DNA of 64,000 bases, from the NCBI RefSeq assembly GCF_019966595.1, contig NZ_JAINFJ010000007.1, forward strand, positions 124,001 to 188,000, in the 5' to 3' direction. Positions 49,720 to 58,452 of this stretch are shown piece after piece (position 1 is the stretch's first letter; every line of letters starts with the position of its first letter). The translations under genes were made by a program, and so were the position numbers. The notes under the pieces were generated by a model. That model was given only the letters and a program-made list of their open reading frames with translations. It did no database searches and was not told where the DNA came from. The DNA is from Oricola indica. GTDB taxonomy: Bacteria > Pseudomonadota > Alphaproteobacteria > Rhizobiales > Rhizobiaceae.

Positions 49720-51132
49720 GTGAATCGCACCGTCCCTCTCGTCCTCGCCATCGCCCTCTTCATGGAGCACATGGATTCGACGGTCATCTCGACCGCGCTT
49801 CCGGCAATCGCGCAGGATATCGGAACGACGCCGATCGCCCTGAAGCTGGCGCTTACGGCATATCTGGTGGCGCTGGCGATCTTCATTCCGATATCCGGCT
49901 GGATGGCGGACCGTTTCGGTGCGCGGCGCGTATTCGCCAGCGCCATCGTCGTTTTCATGATCGGATCGATCGCCTGCGCCGTCTCGGGCTCGTTGACGCA
50001 GTTCGTCTTCGCGCGGTTCCTGCAAGGCATGGGCGGCGCGATGATGACGCCTGTCGGCCGCCTCGTGCTGGTGCGATCGACGGCGAAATCCGATCTCGTC
50101 AACGCCATGGCGTGGCTGACCATCCCGGCCCTGATCGGCCCGCTGGCCGGACCACCGGTCGGCGGTTTCCTGACCACCTTCATGTCCTGGCACTGGATCT
50201 TCCTGATCAACATTCCCATCGGGATCGCAGGCGTCATCTTTGCCCTCACCCTGCTGCCGGAAAGCGAGGCACCGCCGGTGCGACGCGTCGACTGGACAGG
50301 TTTCATCCTGGCGGGAGCGGCCGCATCGGGCATCGTGTTCGGCCTGTCGGTGATCAGCCTGCCGGCCCTGCCGCCGGTCTGGGGCGTGATGGCGACAATC
50401 GCCGGCGCGGCTTGCTTCGCCGGCTATGTGGTGCACGCGCGGCGTACGCCCGATCCGCTGCTCGATCCGAAGCTTTTTGCGAACCAGACCTTCCGAGCCG
50501 CGATCATCGGCTCGAACCTGTTTCGCATCGGCGCGGGCGCGGTGCCCTTCCTGCTGCCGCTGATGCTGCAAATCGGGTTCGGCCTGACACCGTTCCAGTC
50601 CGGCATGGTGACCTTCGTCTCCGCCGGCGGCGCGATCGTGATGAAGTTCACCGTCAAACGGATCCTGCGGGCCGGCGGCTTTCGCATGGTCCTGATCGGC
50701 GCGGCCGGCGGCGCGGCGATCTCGATCGCGGTGAACGGCCTCTACACGCCGGCGACGCCACTGGCACTGATCATGGTGTTGCTGTTCGCCTCCGGGCTGG
50801 TGCGTTCGCTCTTCTTCACCTCGGCCAATGCGCTGACCTTCGCCGAAGTGTCGGACGCGGAGGCTCCACAGGCAACGGCCGTGACCTCGGCGATGCAGCA
50901 GGTATCGATTGCCGTCGGGGTGGCGCTGGCCGGCGGCGTGCTCGATCTGGTCACCGTGCTGAGCGACGGCGCGCTGGAGCTTCCGGCGTTTCACATGGCG
51001 TTCTTCACGGTCTCCGCCATTTCGGCGCTCGCGATCATTCCCTTCCTGTCCTTGCCGCCAAGTGCCGGGAACGCCGTTTCCGGCCATTCGATCCGAAGCG
51101 CGGGCGCTCGGGCGGCGGCGCCGGTGCGATAA
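49720..51132 (+). CDS. MFS drug/proton antiporter, DHA2 family
   Basis: A 470-residue carrier with 14 predicted helices. It has MEHMDSTVISTALPAIAQDIGTT (near 13-35), the DHA2 motif, and WMADRFGARRVFASAI after helix 2. LVRSTAKSDLVNAMAWLTIPALIGPLAGPPVGG with motif C-like text follows. I chose the GTG at 49720, as homologues start close to helix 1; an ATG at 49657 would add 21 residues. It is divergent from the MBL gene and convergent with the LuxR-type gene. Confidence 0.87.
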   Translation: MNRTVPLVLAIALFMEHMDSTVISTALPAIAQDIGTTPIALKLALTAYLVALAIFIPISGWMADRFGARRVFASAIVVFMIGSIACAVSGSLTQFVFARFLQGMGGAMMTPVGRLVLVRSTAKSDLVNAMAWLTIPALIGPLAGPPVGGFLTTFMSWHWIFLINIPIGIAGVIFALTLLPESEAPPVRRVDWTGFILAGAAASGIVFGLSVISLPALPPVWGVMATIAGAACFAGYVVHARRTPDPLLDPKLFANQTFRAAIIGSNLFRIGAGAVPFLLPLMLQIGFGLTPFQSGMVTFVSAGGAIVMKFTVKRILRAGGFRMVLIGAAGGAAISIAVNGLYTPATPLALIMVLLFASGLVRSLFFTSANALTFAEVSDAEAPQATAVTSAMQQVSIAVGVALAGGVLDLVTVLSDGALELPAFHMAFFTVSAISALAIIPFLSLPPSAGNAVSGHSIRSAGARAAAPVR

Positions 51133-51150
51133 CGCCCGGGACAGACGCTC

Positions 51151-52299
51151 TCAGACCGTCTTGGATGACTCGACAAGCCGGACAAGCTCGGCCTGCCGGT
51201 GCGATCCCGTTTTCTGCATTGCCGATTTGAGCTGATTGCGGATCGTGTGAATGCTCACCGAGCGCATCTCGGCGAGTTCGGCCGGAGACAGGCCTTCGGC
51301 TATGCCGACCGCGACGTCGGTCTCGGTGACCGTCAGCCCGTGAGCCGTCATGAAGGCGTCGCGATCCAGCCTCCGCCCGGCAACCGGACTGACCGTCACC
51401 AGAAGAGCGGGACGCCAATAACCGAGCATAAGGGCGAAGGGCGATACCGGATGGTCCTCCGGCGTGAAACGAACGATGCGGCAGGCGTATCGGGAGCCAT
51501 CGGCGCCCGTGCTCACAAACGTCGCGGAAATCGGCTCGATGCCCGCCCGAAGCTGCTTGAGGCATTTCTCGAGTATATCGGCGGCATCAGGATCGCGGAA
51601 CGACAACCGCCCGGCATGATCGTCGAGCATGACCGCCCGATCCTCCGTCAGACGGTCAGTGCTCGCATTGGCATAAAGCAGGAAGCCGGTATCGGCGAGG
51701 ACCATGACGGCCGCCCCGGGCATGATGGTTCGGTCGTGCAGCAGATCCAGTTCCAGCGACTGGCCGGACATGAGGCGGCTGATCTCGAAAGCCTGCTGGA
51801 GATGCGGGACCAGAAGACCCACCGTGCGCAACCAGGGCGCCTCCAGCTTTTCCTCGTCCTTGAGGCGGATGTTGCCCCCGAAGGCCAACATGCGCGTCAC
51901 ATCCTTGAAGATCAGTGCCCCGCCGCCGGCAGCCACATTCTCCTGCGGGCGCACCCAGTCATTGTAGAACTCTGTCGAGTAGAGCGTCTCTTTCGAACAC
52001 ATCCATTGCGATGGCGTGGCGACCCCGACTTCGGCATTCGCAAAGCCCGGCGCCCAGCTGTTCACCTCGCCATAATACTCGTTATAGCTGTCGACATATT
52101 CCGGCGCATATCCGGCCGCCGTCAGACCGAGCGAAATGCCGGCAGGCATGTCGAAACCGAAGAGATGCGTACAAACGCCTCCGGAGACATGGGTCAGCTC
52201 GGTGAGGAAGTCCTGCCAGCGCGCCTGATCCAGAGCCGACGCGTAGATGAGCCTCGTCAGACGGGCATAGGATTCCACATCAAGATCGGGACCGGCCAA
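51151..52299 (-). CDS. LuxR-type regulator with PAS-like sensor
   Basis: A 382-residue regulator. The C-terminal HTH (about 318-375) reads GLTVTETDVAVGIAEGLSPAELAEMRSVSIHTIRNQLKSAMQKTGSHRQAELVRLV. A PAS-like middle part (about 195-300: AAVMVLADTGFLLYANASTDRLTED, RLSFRDPDAADILEKCL) precedes it. The N-terminal domain (1-160), with FLTELTHVSGGVCTHLFGFDM and AAGYAPEYVDSYNEYYGEVNSWAPG, follows a rhizobial pattern seen in orphan LuxR proteins. No autoinducer synthase is in the window. Ligand and targets unknown. Confidence 0.86.
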   Translation of the reverse strand: MAGPDLDVESYARLTRLIYASALDQARWQDFLTELTHVSGGVCTHLFGFDMPAGISLGLTAAGYAPEYVDSYNEYYGEVNSWAPGFANAEVGVATPSQWMCSKETLYSTEFYNDWVRPQENVAAGGGALIFKDVTRMLAFGGNIRLKDEEKLEAPWLRTVGLLVPHLQQAFEISRLMSGQSLELDLLHDRTIMPGAAVMVLADTGFLLYANASTDRLTEDRAVMLDDHAGRLSFRDPDAADILEKCLKQLRAGIEPISATFVSTGADGSRYACRIVRFTPEDHPVSPFALMLGYWRPALLVTVSPVAGRRLDRDAFMTAHGLTVTETDVAVGIAEGLSPAELAEMRSVSIHTIRNQLKSAMQKTGSHRQAELVRLVESSKTV

Positions 52300-52445
52300 T
52301 ACGCTTCTCCCCCACTTTCCCCGGAAGTGGAAACAGGCTTGGCTATCAAGCGCCTGACCGCAAAGTTACGCGGACGGAAATGGCAAGACAAGCACAAGTT
52401 GCAAAATCTTGCCCCCCACATGCGACAGGCACACACGATGCCGGG

Positions 52446-53186
52446 TCAATCTTCCTCGAAAGCCGGCGCGTCGCTTTTGCGCCCCTTGAACTCCTTGGCG
52501 AGGATATAAAGCTCGACCGACTCGGCGCGCGAGGACGGCGGCTTGACGTGAATGACGGACTTGAAGTTGCGCTTCAGGAGATCGAGCAGGTCCTTCTCCG
52601 TGCCGCCCTGGAAGGTCTTGGCGAGGAAATGCCCGCCCGGCTTGAGGACGCGAATGGCGAAATCGGCGGCGACCTCGATGAGATGCATGGTGCGCAGATG
52701 GTCGGTCTGGCGGTGACCGATGGTCGGCGCCGCCATGTCGGAGACCACCAGATCCGGCATGCTGCCGAGCGCCTCCATCAGCTTTCCGGGGGCTTCGTCG
52801 TCGAGGAAATCCATCTGCAGGATTTCGACGCCCGGCATCGGATCCATCTCCAAATAGTCGATCGCCACGATCCGCTTGTCCTCGTCGCTCGAGCCAACGC
52901 GATGCGCGGCGACCTGGCACCAGCCGCCCGGCGCCGCGCCGAGGTCGATCACGCGGTCGCCCCTGGCGAGGATCTTGTGCTTGTCGTCGATCTCGATCAG
53001 CTTGTAGGCGGCGCGCGAGCGCATGCCTTCCGCCTTGGCGCGCTGGACGTAGGGATCGTTGATTTGCCGCTCGATCCAGCGCCGCGACGAGTTCTTCAGA
53101 CCCCTGCCCTTCTTGACACGCTGGTTGATCGAGCGCCCTGTCCGGCCGGATGGCGAGCCGCCGCGCGGTGGTTTGCGTCCGCTCAT
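52446..53186 (-). CDS. rlmE: 23S rRNA (uridine-2'-O)-methyltransferase RlmE (FtsJ)
   Basis: Methylates U2552 of 23S rRNA in late 50S assembly. The 246-residue protein has the family K-D-K-E tetrad: Lys in [11 protein letters not shown] near 60, Asp in [18 protein letters not shown] near 149, Lys in [16 protein letters not shown] near 190 and Glu in [16 protein letters not shown] near 225. The SAM loop is [16 protein letters not shown]. The N-terminus is Arg/Lys-rich, usual for alphaproteobacteria. Its ATG overlaps the ppx stop by 4 bases. The end DAPAFEED is acidic. Confidence 0.93.
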   Translation of the reverse strand: MSGRKPPRGGSPSGRTGRSINQRVKKGRGLKNSSRRWIERQINDPYVQRAKAEGMRSRAAYKLIEIDDKHKILARGDRVIDLGAAPGGWCQVAAHRVGSSDEDKRIVAIDYLEMDPMPGVEILQMDFLDDEAPGKLMEALGSMPDLVVSDMAAPTIGHRQTDHLRTMHLIEVAADFAIRVLKPGGHFLAKTFQGGTEKDLLDLLKRNFKSVIHVKPPSSRAESVELYILAKEFKGRKSDAPAFEED

Positions 53187-54694
53187 CGCCGGCTCCAGTG
53201 CGGTCGGTTGCGCCACGGATTGGCACCGCGCCGCCAGACGCCCTCGGCGGCCATCATCTCGGTCAGGATGCCCTCGCGCAAACCGCGGTCGGCGACGCGC
53301 AGCCGGTTGGAGGGCCAGACACCACGGATCGCCTCGAGGATCGCGCAGCCGGCCAATACGAGATCGGCCCGGTCGGCACCGATGCACGGATTGGCGACGC
53401 GCTCGTCGAAAGACCAGGACAGGAGGCGTGCATTCATCGCGTCGACTTCCTCGGAGGTCATCCAGAGCCCGTCGACCCGGCGGCGATCGTAGCGCGGCAG
53501 GTCGAGATGGATGCCGGCAAGCGTCGTCACCGTGCCCGACGTGCCGAGCAGGTGAAAGCCGTCATTGCCGACACGGTCGGCCAGCCTGTGGCGATCGTCG
53601 AAGCGGTGCAGCAGTTCCGTCGCGTAGTCGATCATGTCGGCGAAGGTCTTCTCGCTGACATTGCGCCCGTCGAATTTTTCGGAAAGCGTCACGACGCCGA
53701 CCTGCAGCGATGTCCAGGCAACGATGTGGTCGGCAAGCCGGCGCGACCGCCGGTCCTTGACGTCGACCAGCGCGATTTCCGAGGAGCCGCCGCCAATGTC
53801 GAACAATACGACGGAATCGGTGTCGCGGCCGACCAGCGACGAACAGCCGGACACGGCAAGCCTGGCTTCGGTCTCGCGATCGACGATTTCCAGCTTCAGG
53901 CCGGTTTCCTCGAACACTCTTGCCAGGAATTCCTCGCCATTCTCGGCGGCGCGGCACGCTTCAGTGGCAATCAGGCGCATGCGCCGTATCGATCGCGACT
54001 CCAGCTTGTCGCGGCACACTTTCAACGCCTCGACGGCGCGGTCCATGGCCGCGTCCGACAGCCTGCCGGTGCGCGACAGCCCCTCGCCGAGCCGCACGAT
54101 GCGCGAGAACGCATCGACGACCCGAAACTGGCCGGGCCGTGTCGGTGTGGCGACCAGAAGGCGGCAATTGTTCGTTCCGAGATCGAGCGCGGCAAAATAT
54201 TCCGATGTACGTGGCGCCCTCTGCTGACCGTCGGCCACCACTGCGGGATGCTGTTGTGTCACGATCGGCGGCGCCGGCTGGATCGCCGGCGGATTGCCCG
54301 AATCGACCGAAATCTGGGTGTGCGGCTTCCTGCGCCGGCGGCGGCGCTTGCCCTTCGGCGCCGCGGGCTGCGGTGCTTCCCCGTCGGTCGGACCCGTGTC
54401 CGGCTGCGGCGTCGCAATCAGGCCGGCTTCGCCGTTCTTGCGCGCACCCCTGCGCCGACGGCGGCGCTTGCGGCCCTTCTTTTCCTTGTGATGATCAAGC
54501 CTTCCGTCCTGCGCGGCAGCGGGCGCTTCGGGCTCCCCCGCGTCACCAACCGGCCGTGCAGTCTTACCGGACATCGCTTCGGCGGGCGCTGGCGCACCCC
54601 TTGCGACATCGGCCGGCCGCGGTTCCTTCGAACCGAAACCGGATTCGGAAGGTCCCGATCCGGATGCATACGCATCCGCCCCGGTGCCCTTCAC
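53183..54694 (-). CDS. Ppx/GppA family phosphatase with basic N-terminal extension
   Basis: A 503-residue exopolyphosphatase or pppGpp phosphatase. The catalytic part (about 165-480) has [36 protein letters not shown] (near 292) and the [16 protein letters not shown] region, the standard ASKHA signatures. The first 165 residues are low complexity with two arginine clusters ([15 protein letters not shown] near 72-86 and [12 protein letters not shown] near 113-124). These may bind RNA or polyphosphate. GTG at 54694 follows AGGGATAGGA. It is coupled to rlmE. Confidence 0.9.
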   Translation of the reverse strand: MKGTGADAYASGSGPSESGFGSKEPRPADVARGAPAPAEAMSGKTARPVGDAGEPEAPAAAQDGRLDHHKEKKGRKRRRRRRGARKNGEAGLIATPQPDTGPTDGEAPQPAAPKGKRRRRRRKPHTQISVDSGNPPAIQPAPPIVTQQHPAVVADGQQRAPRTSEYFAALDLGTNNCRLLVATPTRPGQFRVVDAFSRIVRLGEGLSRTGRLSDAAMDRAVEALKVCRDKLESRSIRRMRLIATEACRAAENGEEFLARVFEETGLKLEIVDRETEARLAVSGCSSLVGRDTDSVVLFDIGGGSSEIALVDVKDRRSRRLADHIVAWTSLQVGVVTLSEKFDGRNVSEKTFADMIDYATELLHRFDDRHRLADRVGNDGFHLLGTSGTVTTLAGIHLDLPRYDRRRVDGLWMTSEEVDAMNARLLSWSFDERVANPCIGADRADLVLAGCAILEAIRGVWPSNRLRVADRGLREGILTEMMAAEGVWRRGANPWRNRPHWSRR

Positions 54695-54815
54695 GTCCTA
54701 TCCCTTCCTGCGCCGCGCTGCCCGAGAAGGCGCTGCAGGCGCATGTCATATGTTGTTGGCAAAATGGTATCAGGACATGGCGAATTCACCAAGTGCAATT
54801 GTCGCAGATTGATGT

Positions 54816-54844
54816 TTGCATTTTCGTCGCCAAGGCTCTATATC
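54816..54844 (+). promoter_or_regulatory. Probable promoter of tRNA-Gln
   Basis: TTGCAT, a 17-base spacer and TATATC end 20 bases before the mature tRNA. The -10 box matches five of six consensus positions, the -35 box three. Confidence 0.4.
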
Positions 54845-54863
54845 GCCGGTCTCGTCAAGGCGA

Positions 54864-54937
54864 TGGGGAATAGGTTAACGGTAGACCCACGGACTCTGAC
54901 TCCGTTAGTCCTGGTTCGAATCCAGGTTCCCCAGCCA
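54864..54937 (+). tRNA. tRNA-Gln(CUG)
   Basis: A 74-base tRNA with encoded CCA. The acceptor stem is TGGGGAA with TTCCCCA at 54927-54933, then discriminator G and CCA. The D-arm includes GGTTAACGGTAGACC. The anticodon stem is ACGGA/TCCGT around loop CTCTGAC, giving anticodon CTG for glutamine codon CAG. The T-arm is CCTGG-TTCGAAT-CCAGG. A mobile-element remnant lies directly downstream; tRNA 3' ends are common integration sites. I found no second copy of the tRNA end in the window. Confidence 0.95.
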
Positions 54938-55018
54938 ACGAAATCAAGCACTTGGCGAAGTGCCCTCCAAAAAATCCTGTTTTATCCTCGCCTTAGACTC
55001 AAATTTTGGAGGATGCGG

Positions 55019-55198
55019 ATGAATATCCCACTGGACGAATGGTCCGGTTCGAAGGCGACTAAGGAGCTAGAACGGACCATTGAACGCATTGAAAAAGCCA
55101 ACGCCAAGACGACCAAGTTGACGGTTGTGTTGACGGCTATAGCCGCTCTCGCGGCAGTGATAGCGGCGGTGCCGGTCGTCATGAGTTGGCTCGGTTAG
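55019..55198 (+). CDS. Small single-span membrane protein (59 residues)
   Basis: ATG at 55019 is preceded by GGAGG with ideal spacing; stop TAG at 55196. The protein starts MNIPLDEWSGSKATKELERT, then IERIEKANAKTTKLTVVLTA and ends IAALAAVIAAVPVVMSWLG. An amphipathic helix rich in Glu, Lys and Thr leads to one hydrophobic segment of about 20 residues. An ATG at 55013 is in frame but overlaps the ribosome site. It stands 81 bases after tRNA-Gln, in the mobile-element remnant. No family recognised; 55199-55333 holds no gene. Confidence 0.65.
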   Translation: MNIPLDEWSGSKATKELERTIERIEKANAKTTKLTVVLTAIAALAAVIAAVPVVMSWLG

Positions 55199-55333
55199 CT
55201 TCCTTTCCAAACCCCATATTTGTTTCGATCAGTACCCACACACCTCGGCGAGTTTCCCAAGTAGCGCCGCGAAGTGGATTGTTGAGTATCACACGCCATC
55301 TGGAGCGCGGGTAACATTTGGCTCTGACGAGCC

Positions 55334-55873
55334 CTACCCGAGTGGTCCATGTTGATAGTTATCGCCCGGCTTGCCAGTGCCGGCTCGCGTCGATTTGGTG
55401 GCGGCGCGCAGTTTGCGTTTGGTGGCTGCCTTGTCGGCCGCATGCGCGGTGACCTCGCGCTCGAACTGGGCGAAGGACATACGGACATTCAGCGTCAGCC
55501 GCCCAATACTGGTTGACGTATTGAAGGACTGCGTCACCGACACGAACGAGGCTTCCGCCGCATCCAGCCGCTCGACCAGCTTGGCGAAGTCGGCAAGCGA
55601 TCGTGTCAGTCGGTCGATCTTGTAGACGACGATCTGGTCGACCAGGCCTTCATCGACATCGCGCAGCAGTCGCTGTAGACCCGCCCGTTCAAGCGTACCG
55701 CCGGAGATGCCGCCATCGTCATAGTGATCCGGCAGTAGCGCCCAACCTTCATGTTTCTGGCTGGCAATGTAAGAGAGATAGGCTTCGCGCTGGGCATGCA
55801 GCGAGTTGAACTCCTGATCCAGCCCCTCCTCCGAGGACTTCCTCGTATAGATGGCGCAGCGGATATTCTTCAT
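55334..55873 (-). pseudogene. Truncated large serine recombinase with foreign C-terminus
   Basis: Only the catalytic N-terminal domain of a large serine recombinase remains (179 residues; full proteins exceed 450). It has RCAIYTRKSSEEGLDQEFNS with the nucleophile Ser, DGGISGGTLERAGLQRLLRD and KIDRLTRSLADFAKLVERL, ending the normal part at SFAQFEREVTA. The tail ADKAATKRKLRAATKSTRAG is not recombinase. It resembles the start of the nearby DUF3489 protein, so a deletion probably joined the two. The ATG overlaps the DUF2924 stop by 4 bases. The zinc-ribbon and DNA-binding parts are gone, so recombination is unlikely. Confidence 0.85.
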
Positions 55874-56079
55874 GACGCATCCAGTCCGAAGAAGCGCAGC
55901 CCCGACCAGTGGGCGCCGGTGATCTTGCGGGCGATTGCGCTCAGCGAGCGGTAGCTCTTGCCGTCCATCTGGAAGCCATCGTCCAGCACCTCGACCTGGT
56001 ATGAGCGGCCGTTCCATTCGCAGACGAGGTGTGTGCCCGGCCGCAGCGTCAGGGACGAGGCCGGCAGAGCCGAGTTCAC
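55870..56079 (-). pseudogene. DUF2924 C-terminal fragment
   Basis: A 69-residue reading frame whose body (SLTLRPGTHLVCEWNGRSYQ, then VEVLDDGFQMDGKSYRSLSA and ITGAHWSGLRFFGL) equals the C-terminal third of DUF2924 proteins, which are about 140-160 residues. The first 80 or so residues of the family are missing, yet start and stop still overlap both neighbours by 4 bases. An internal deletion that kept the operon frame is likely. DUF2924 genes commonly sit between DUF3489 and a serine recombinase in rhizobial elements. Confidence 0.75.
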
Positions 56080-56459
56080 GATGCCGCCCCATCGCCTGCC
56101 TGCCCACCCTCCACGCTCGGCGAAGCGACGATCACATAGACGGTCTCGCCGGTCTTCGGCGCTTTCGACGTGGCAACGTCGACGCCCTGCTTGCGCAGGC
56201 CCGACAGTGCCGCACGCACCGTGTGCGCCTGCCAGCCGAGACGTTCGACGATCACCGAAATGCGCACGCCGTTCGGCTTCGACAGCAAAGCGGCCAGCTG
56301 GTCCTTCTTGCTCTTCGCAGCCCGCTTGCCGGTGCCGGCTGACTTCGGTTTGGGGGCTGCACGCGGTTTACGCTTGGTGGCAGACTTCTTGATCGCGTGG
56401 ATTTCGGCCTCTACAGCCGTGGCGCTATCGCCGTCATTTTCGATGTTTTGGGTGTTCAT
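56076..56459 (-). CDS. DUF3489 domain protein
   Basis: A 127-residue protein. The N-terminus (1-55) is Lys/Ala/Pro-rich: KKSATKRKPRAAPKPKSAGT. The C-terminal domain, DQLAALLSKPNGVRISVIVERLGWQAHTVRAALSGLRKQGVDV, is the winged-helix-like DUF3489 fold, then ETVYVIV. ATG at 56459 follows GGAG by six bases; a GTG at 56471 is in frame. It is first in a coupled DUF3489-DUF2924-recombinase series typical of integrated elements. The 423 bases upstream (56460-56882) hold no gene I can support. Confidence 0.82.
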   Translation of the reverse strand: MNTQNIENDGDSATAVEAEIHAIKKSATKRKPRAAPKPKSAGTGKRAAKSKKDQLAALLSKPNGVRISVIVERLGWQAHTVRAALSGLRKQGVDVATSKAPKTGETVYVIVASPSVEGGQAGDGAAS

Positions 56460-56882
56460 GCTGTTCTCCACTCAGTTCTAGAAGCCGGATTATCCGACTT
56501 CCCACTGAGTGAAGCCCGCGGTGCGGGCAAGGTTAGCCGATAAGCGCAGCTTGACCTGCCAACACTACCGCTTCCTTTGCCGACGAAGTCGAGCGGGTAA
56601 ACGCTCAAAAGGAGACTTTCTGTGCGGATCGAATATGTCGGCGAATTGCGAGCGGGTGCGCGACGAGGCGGTACGTGTTCCGTTCAACGGACCGCTTATT
56701 TGCGTCAGACACTTTAGCTACTCTTCGACTGACCGTGTCACTACGCAATGGCAATCTGCAACGAGCTTGATGGCGAATTTACCCGAAGGCTCGACAATGA
56801 CCATAACAGCGGCATCCGCCGTTCGCGTTACCAGCTTCAGCACTGTAAGTGAGGCAGGCCTAGCGATGCGTGATGCATCAGT

Positions 56883-57641
56883 TTAATCGAGGCTCATCCC
56901 GCCATCCACCGGGATATTAGCACCCGTGATGTAGTCGCCCGAGATGCTGCACAACATTGCTACGACACCGGCGCAGTCTTCGGGTTTCCCTATACGGCCG
57001 ATCGGGATCCGCTCTCTTACACGGGCTCGATATGCGGGATCGGTTAATGTGCGCCGGTTTCGTTCTGTCTCGATTACGCCCGGCGAAACGGTATTGACGG
57101 TGATACCGTGCGGCGCCAGCTGGACAGCAAAATTTCGCATCATGTTCTCAATGCCGGACTTCAAGGCAGCATAAATAGTCATATCAGGATGCGGCCGCCA
57201 TTGCTGGACCGAGCCGATATGGATGATCCGGCCAGAACCCGCCTGTTTCATGTCCGGCACCACGTTTTGGATCAGCCCGACGGTTCCCATCAAATTCGCA
57301 TCGAACTGCCGTCGTGCGGATTCTGGATCGATATCCGCCAACGATTGCGGCACCTGTAAAGCGGCGTTTACGACGAGAATGTCGATTGGCGCTCCAAGGC
57401 CCTGGACGGCAGCCGCGACGATGGATCGCGGTGCGTCGGTGTCTGTCAGATCTCCTTCTGCCACGCATGCGCTCCGCCCCGCTGCATGGATGAGCGTGAC
57501 GACTGCTTCGGCCTCGTTGCGGTCCCCTAAATAGTGGATACAGACATCCGCGCCTTGCCTGGCAAGAGAAAGCGCGATTTCGCGTCCAATACCGCGGCTT
57601 GAACCCGTTACGAGCGCTCGTTTTCCGCCTAGATCAAACAT
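56883..57641 (-). CDS. SDR family oxidoreductase
   Basis: A 252-residue NAD(P)-dependent dehydrogenase. It has the Rossmann turn ALVTGSSRGIGREIALSLA (9-27) and ILVVNAALQ. The catalytic set is IIHIGSVQQWRPHPDMTIYAALKSG with Ser, Tyr and Lys, and SPGVIETERNR follows. Residues after the turn (HYLGDRNE) leave NAD or NADP open. It is the last gene of the sugar-acid operon; a role as mannonate/fructuronate or related sugar-acid oxidoreductase is inference. Its ATG is inside the 8-base overlap ATGTTTGA with the lactonase gene. Confidence 0.87.
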   Translation of the reverse strand: MFDLGGKRALVTGSSRGIGREIALSLARQGADVCIHYLGDRNEAEAVVTLIHAAGRSACVAEGDLTDTDAPRSIVAAAVQGLGAPIDILVVNAALQVPQSLADIDPESARRQFDANLMGTVGLIQNVVPDMKQAGSGRIIHIGSVQQWRPHPDMTIYAALKSGIENMMRNFAVQLAPHGITVNTVSPGVIETERNRRTLTDPAYRARVRERIPIGRIGKPEDCAGVVAMLCSISGDYITGANIPVDGGMSLD

Positions 57642-58452
57642 TCGTCGGAGGCTTTCCTGGAAACCAAGGTCGTCGATTCGTAGTGGCAGAATAGAGCGCG
57701 CCGGTTTCGGCTTCGGTCACGACGAGCCCCAGGGTACCCGAGGGATCGAGTGCCACATTCGTGGGTTTTGCGCCGGGAAGTTGTAGAGTGGCGATCAGCG
57801 AGCCATCATCAGCGTGGTGGGTGACGCTACCCTGGCCGAAATTCGCGACGAAAAGCGAGCCGTCGCTGGCAAAGGCAATACCGTCAGGGCCAACAGGTCC
57901 GCCAGTCGCGGCGAAGGTGTCGAGCTTCCCGACCGTTTTCCCATAGGGGACGCGTAGAAGGCGCTGTCTGTAGGTCTCGGCGATGACCAATGCTCCGTCT
58001 GGAGCGATCGCAATGCCGTTTGGAAACATCAATCCGTCAGAGATCTTTGCGACATCGCCATTCGGGGTCAAACGGCAGACATACCCAACAGGTTCGGTGC
58101 GGGCATTGTTTGAACAGGTAAAGACTAGGTTCCCTGCTAAGTCGAAGCAGAGATCGTTCGGCATTCCCAATGCCGCGCCGTCAACGTCGCCGGCAACAGT
58201 GGACGCCACGCCGCTTGCGGTATCAAACCGCCTGACTTCATTTCGTCCCTGATCGGCTATCCACAACACGCCGCAGCCATCGAAAGCAGCACCGTTTGGC
58301 CGGCCGCCGATCTCGAAGAATTTCGGCCCATCCGGTCGAAGGCAGCCGATTCGTCCACCGTCAACCTCGACCCACCAAAGTATTCCATCGGACGCAAAAC
58401 ATGGCCCCTCCGGGAACTTCAGACCGTTTAGCAGAATGCGCAGCTCAAACAT
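57634..58452 (-). CDS. SMP-30/gluconolactonase family protein
   Basis: A 272-residue six-bladed beta-propeller lactonase. It has LLNGLKFPEGPCFASDGILWWVEVDGG with the metal Glu near residue 14, MPNDLCFDLAGNLVFTCSNN with the Asn-Asp pair and LMFPNGIAIAPDGALVIAE, all the usual ligands. VGPDGIAFASDGSLFVANFG gives the last Asp. It would open a sugar lactone to the acid. I chose ATG 58452, because its overlap ATGTTTGA with the upstream stop is identical to the next junction; ATG 58464 is an alternative. Confidence 0.88.
   Translation of the reverse strand: MFELRILLNGLKFPEGPCFASDGILWWVEVDGGRIGCLRPDGPKFFEIGGRPNGAAFDGCGVLWIADQGRNEVRRFDTASGVASTVAGDVDGAALGMPNDLCFDLAGNLVFTCSNNARTEPVGYVCRLTPNGDVAKISDGLMFPNGIAIAPDGALVIAETYRQRLLRVPYGKTVGKLDTFAATGGPVGPDGIAFASDGSLFVANFGQGSVTHHADDGSLIATLQLPGAKPTNVALDPSGTLGLVVTEAETGALYSATTNRRPWFPGKPPTNV

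Noticed and set aside
54864-56882. Direct repeat of the tRNA-Gln end (att site)
   Set aside because: I looked for a second copy of the tRNA 3' end downstream and saw none in the window.
56509-56886. 125-codon plus-strand frame in the 423-base gap before the SDR gene
   Set aside because: No ribosome site, atypical composition, no hydrophobic or domain pattern. I list the gap as having no supported gene.
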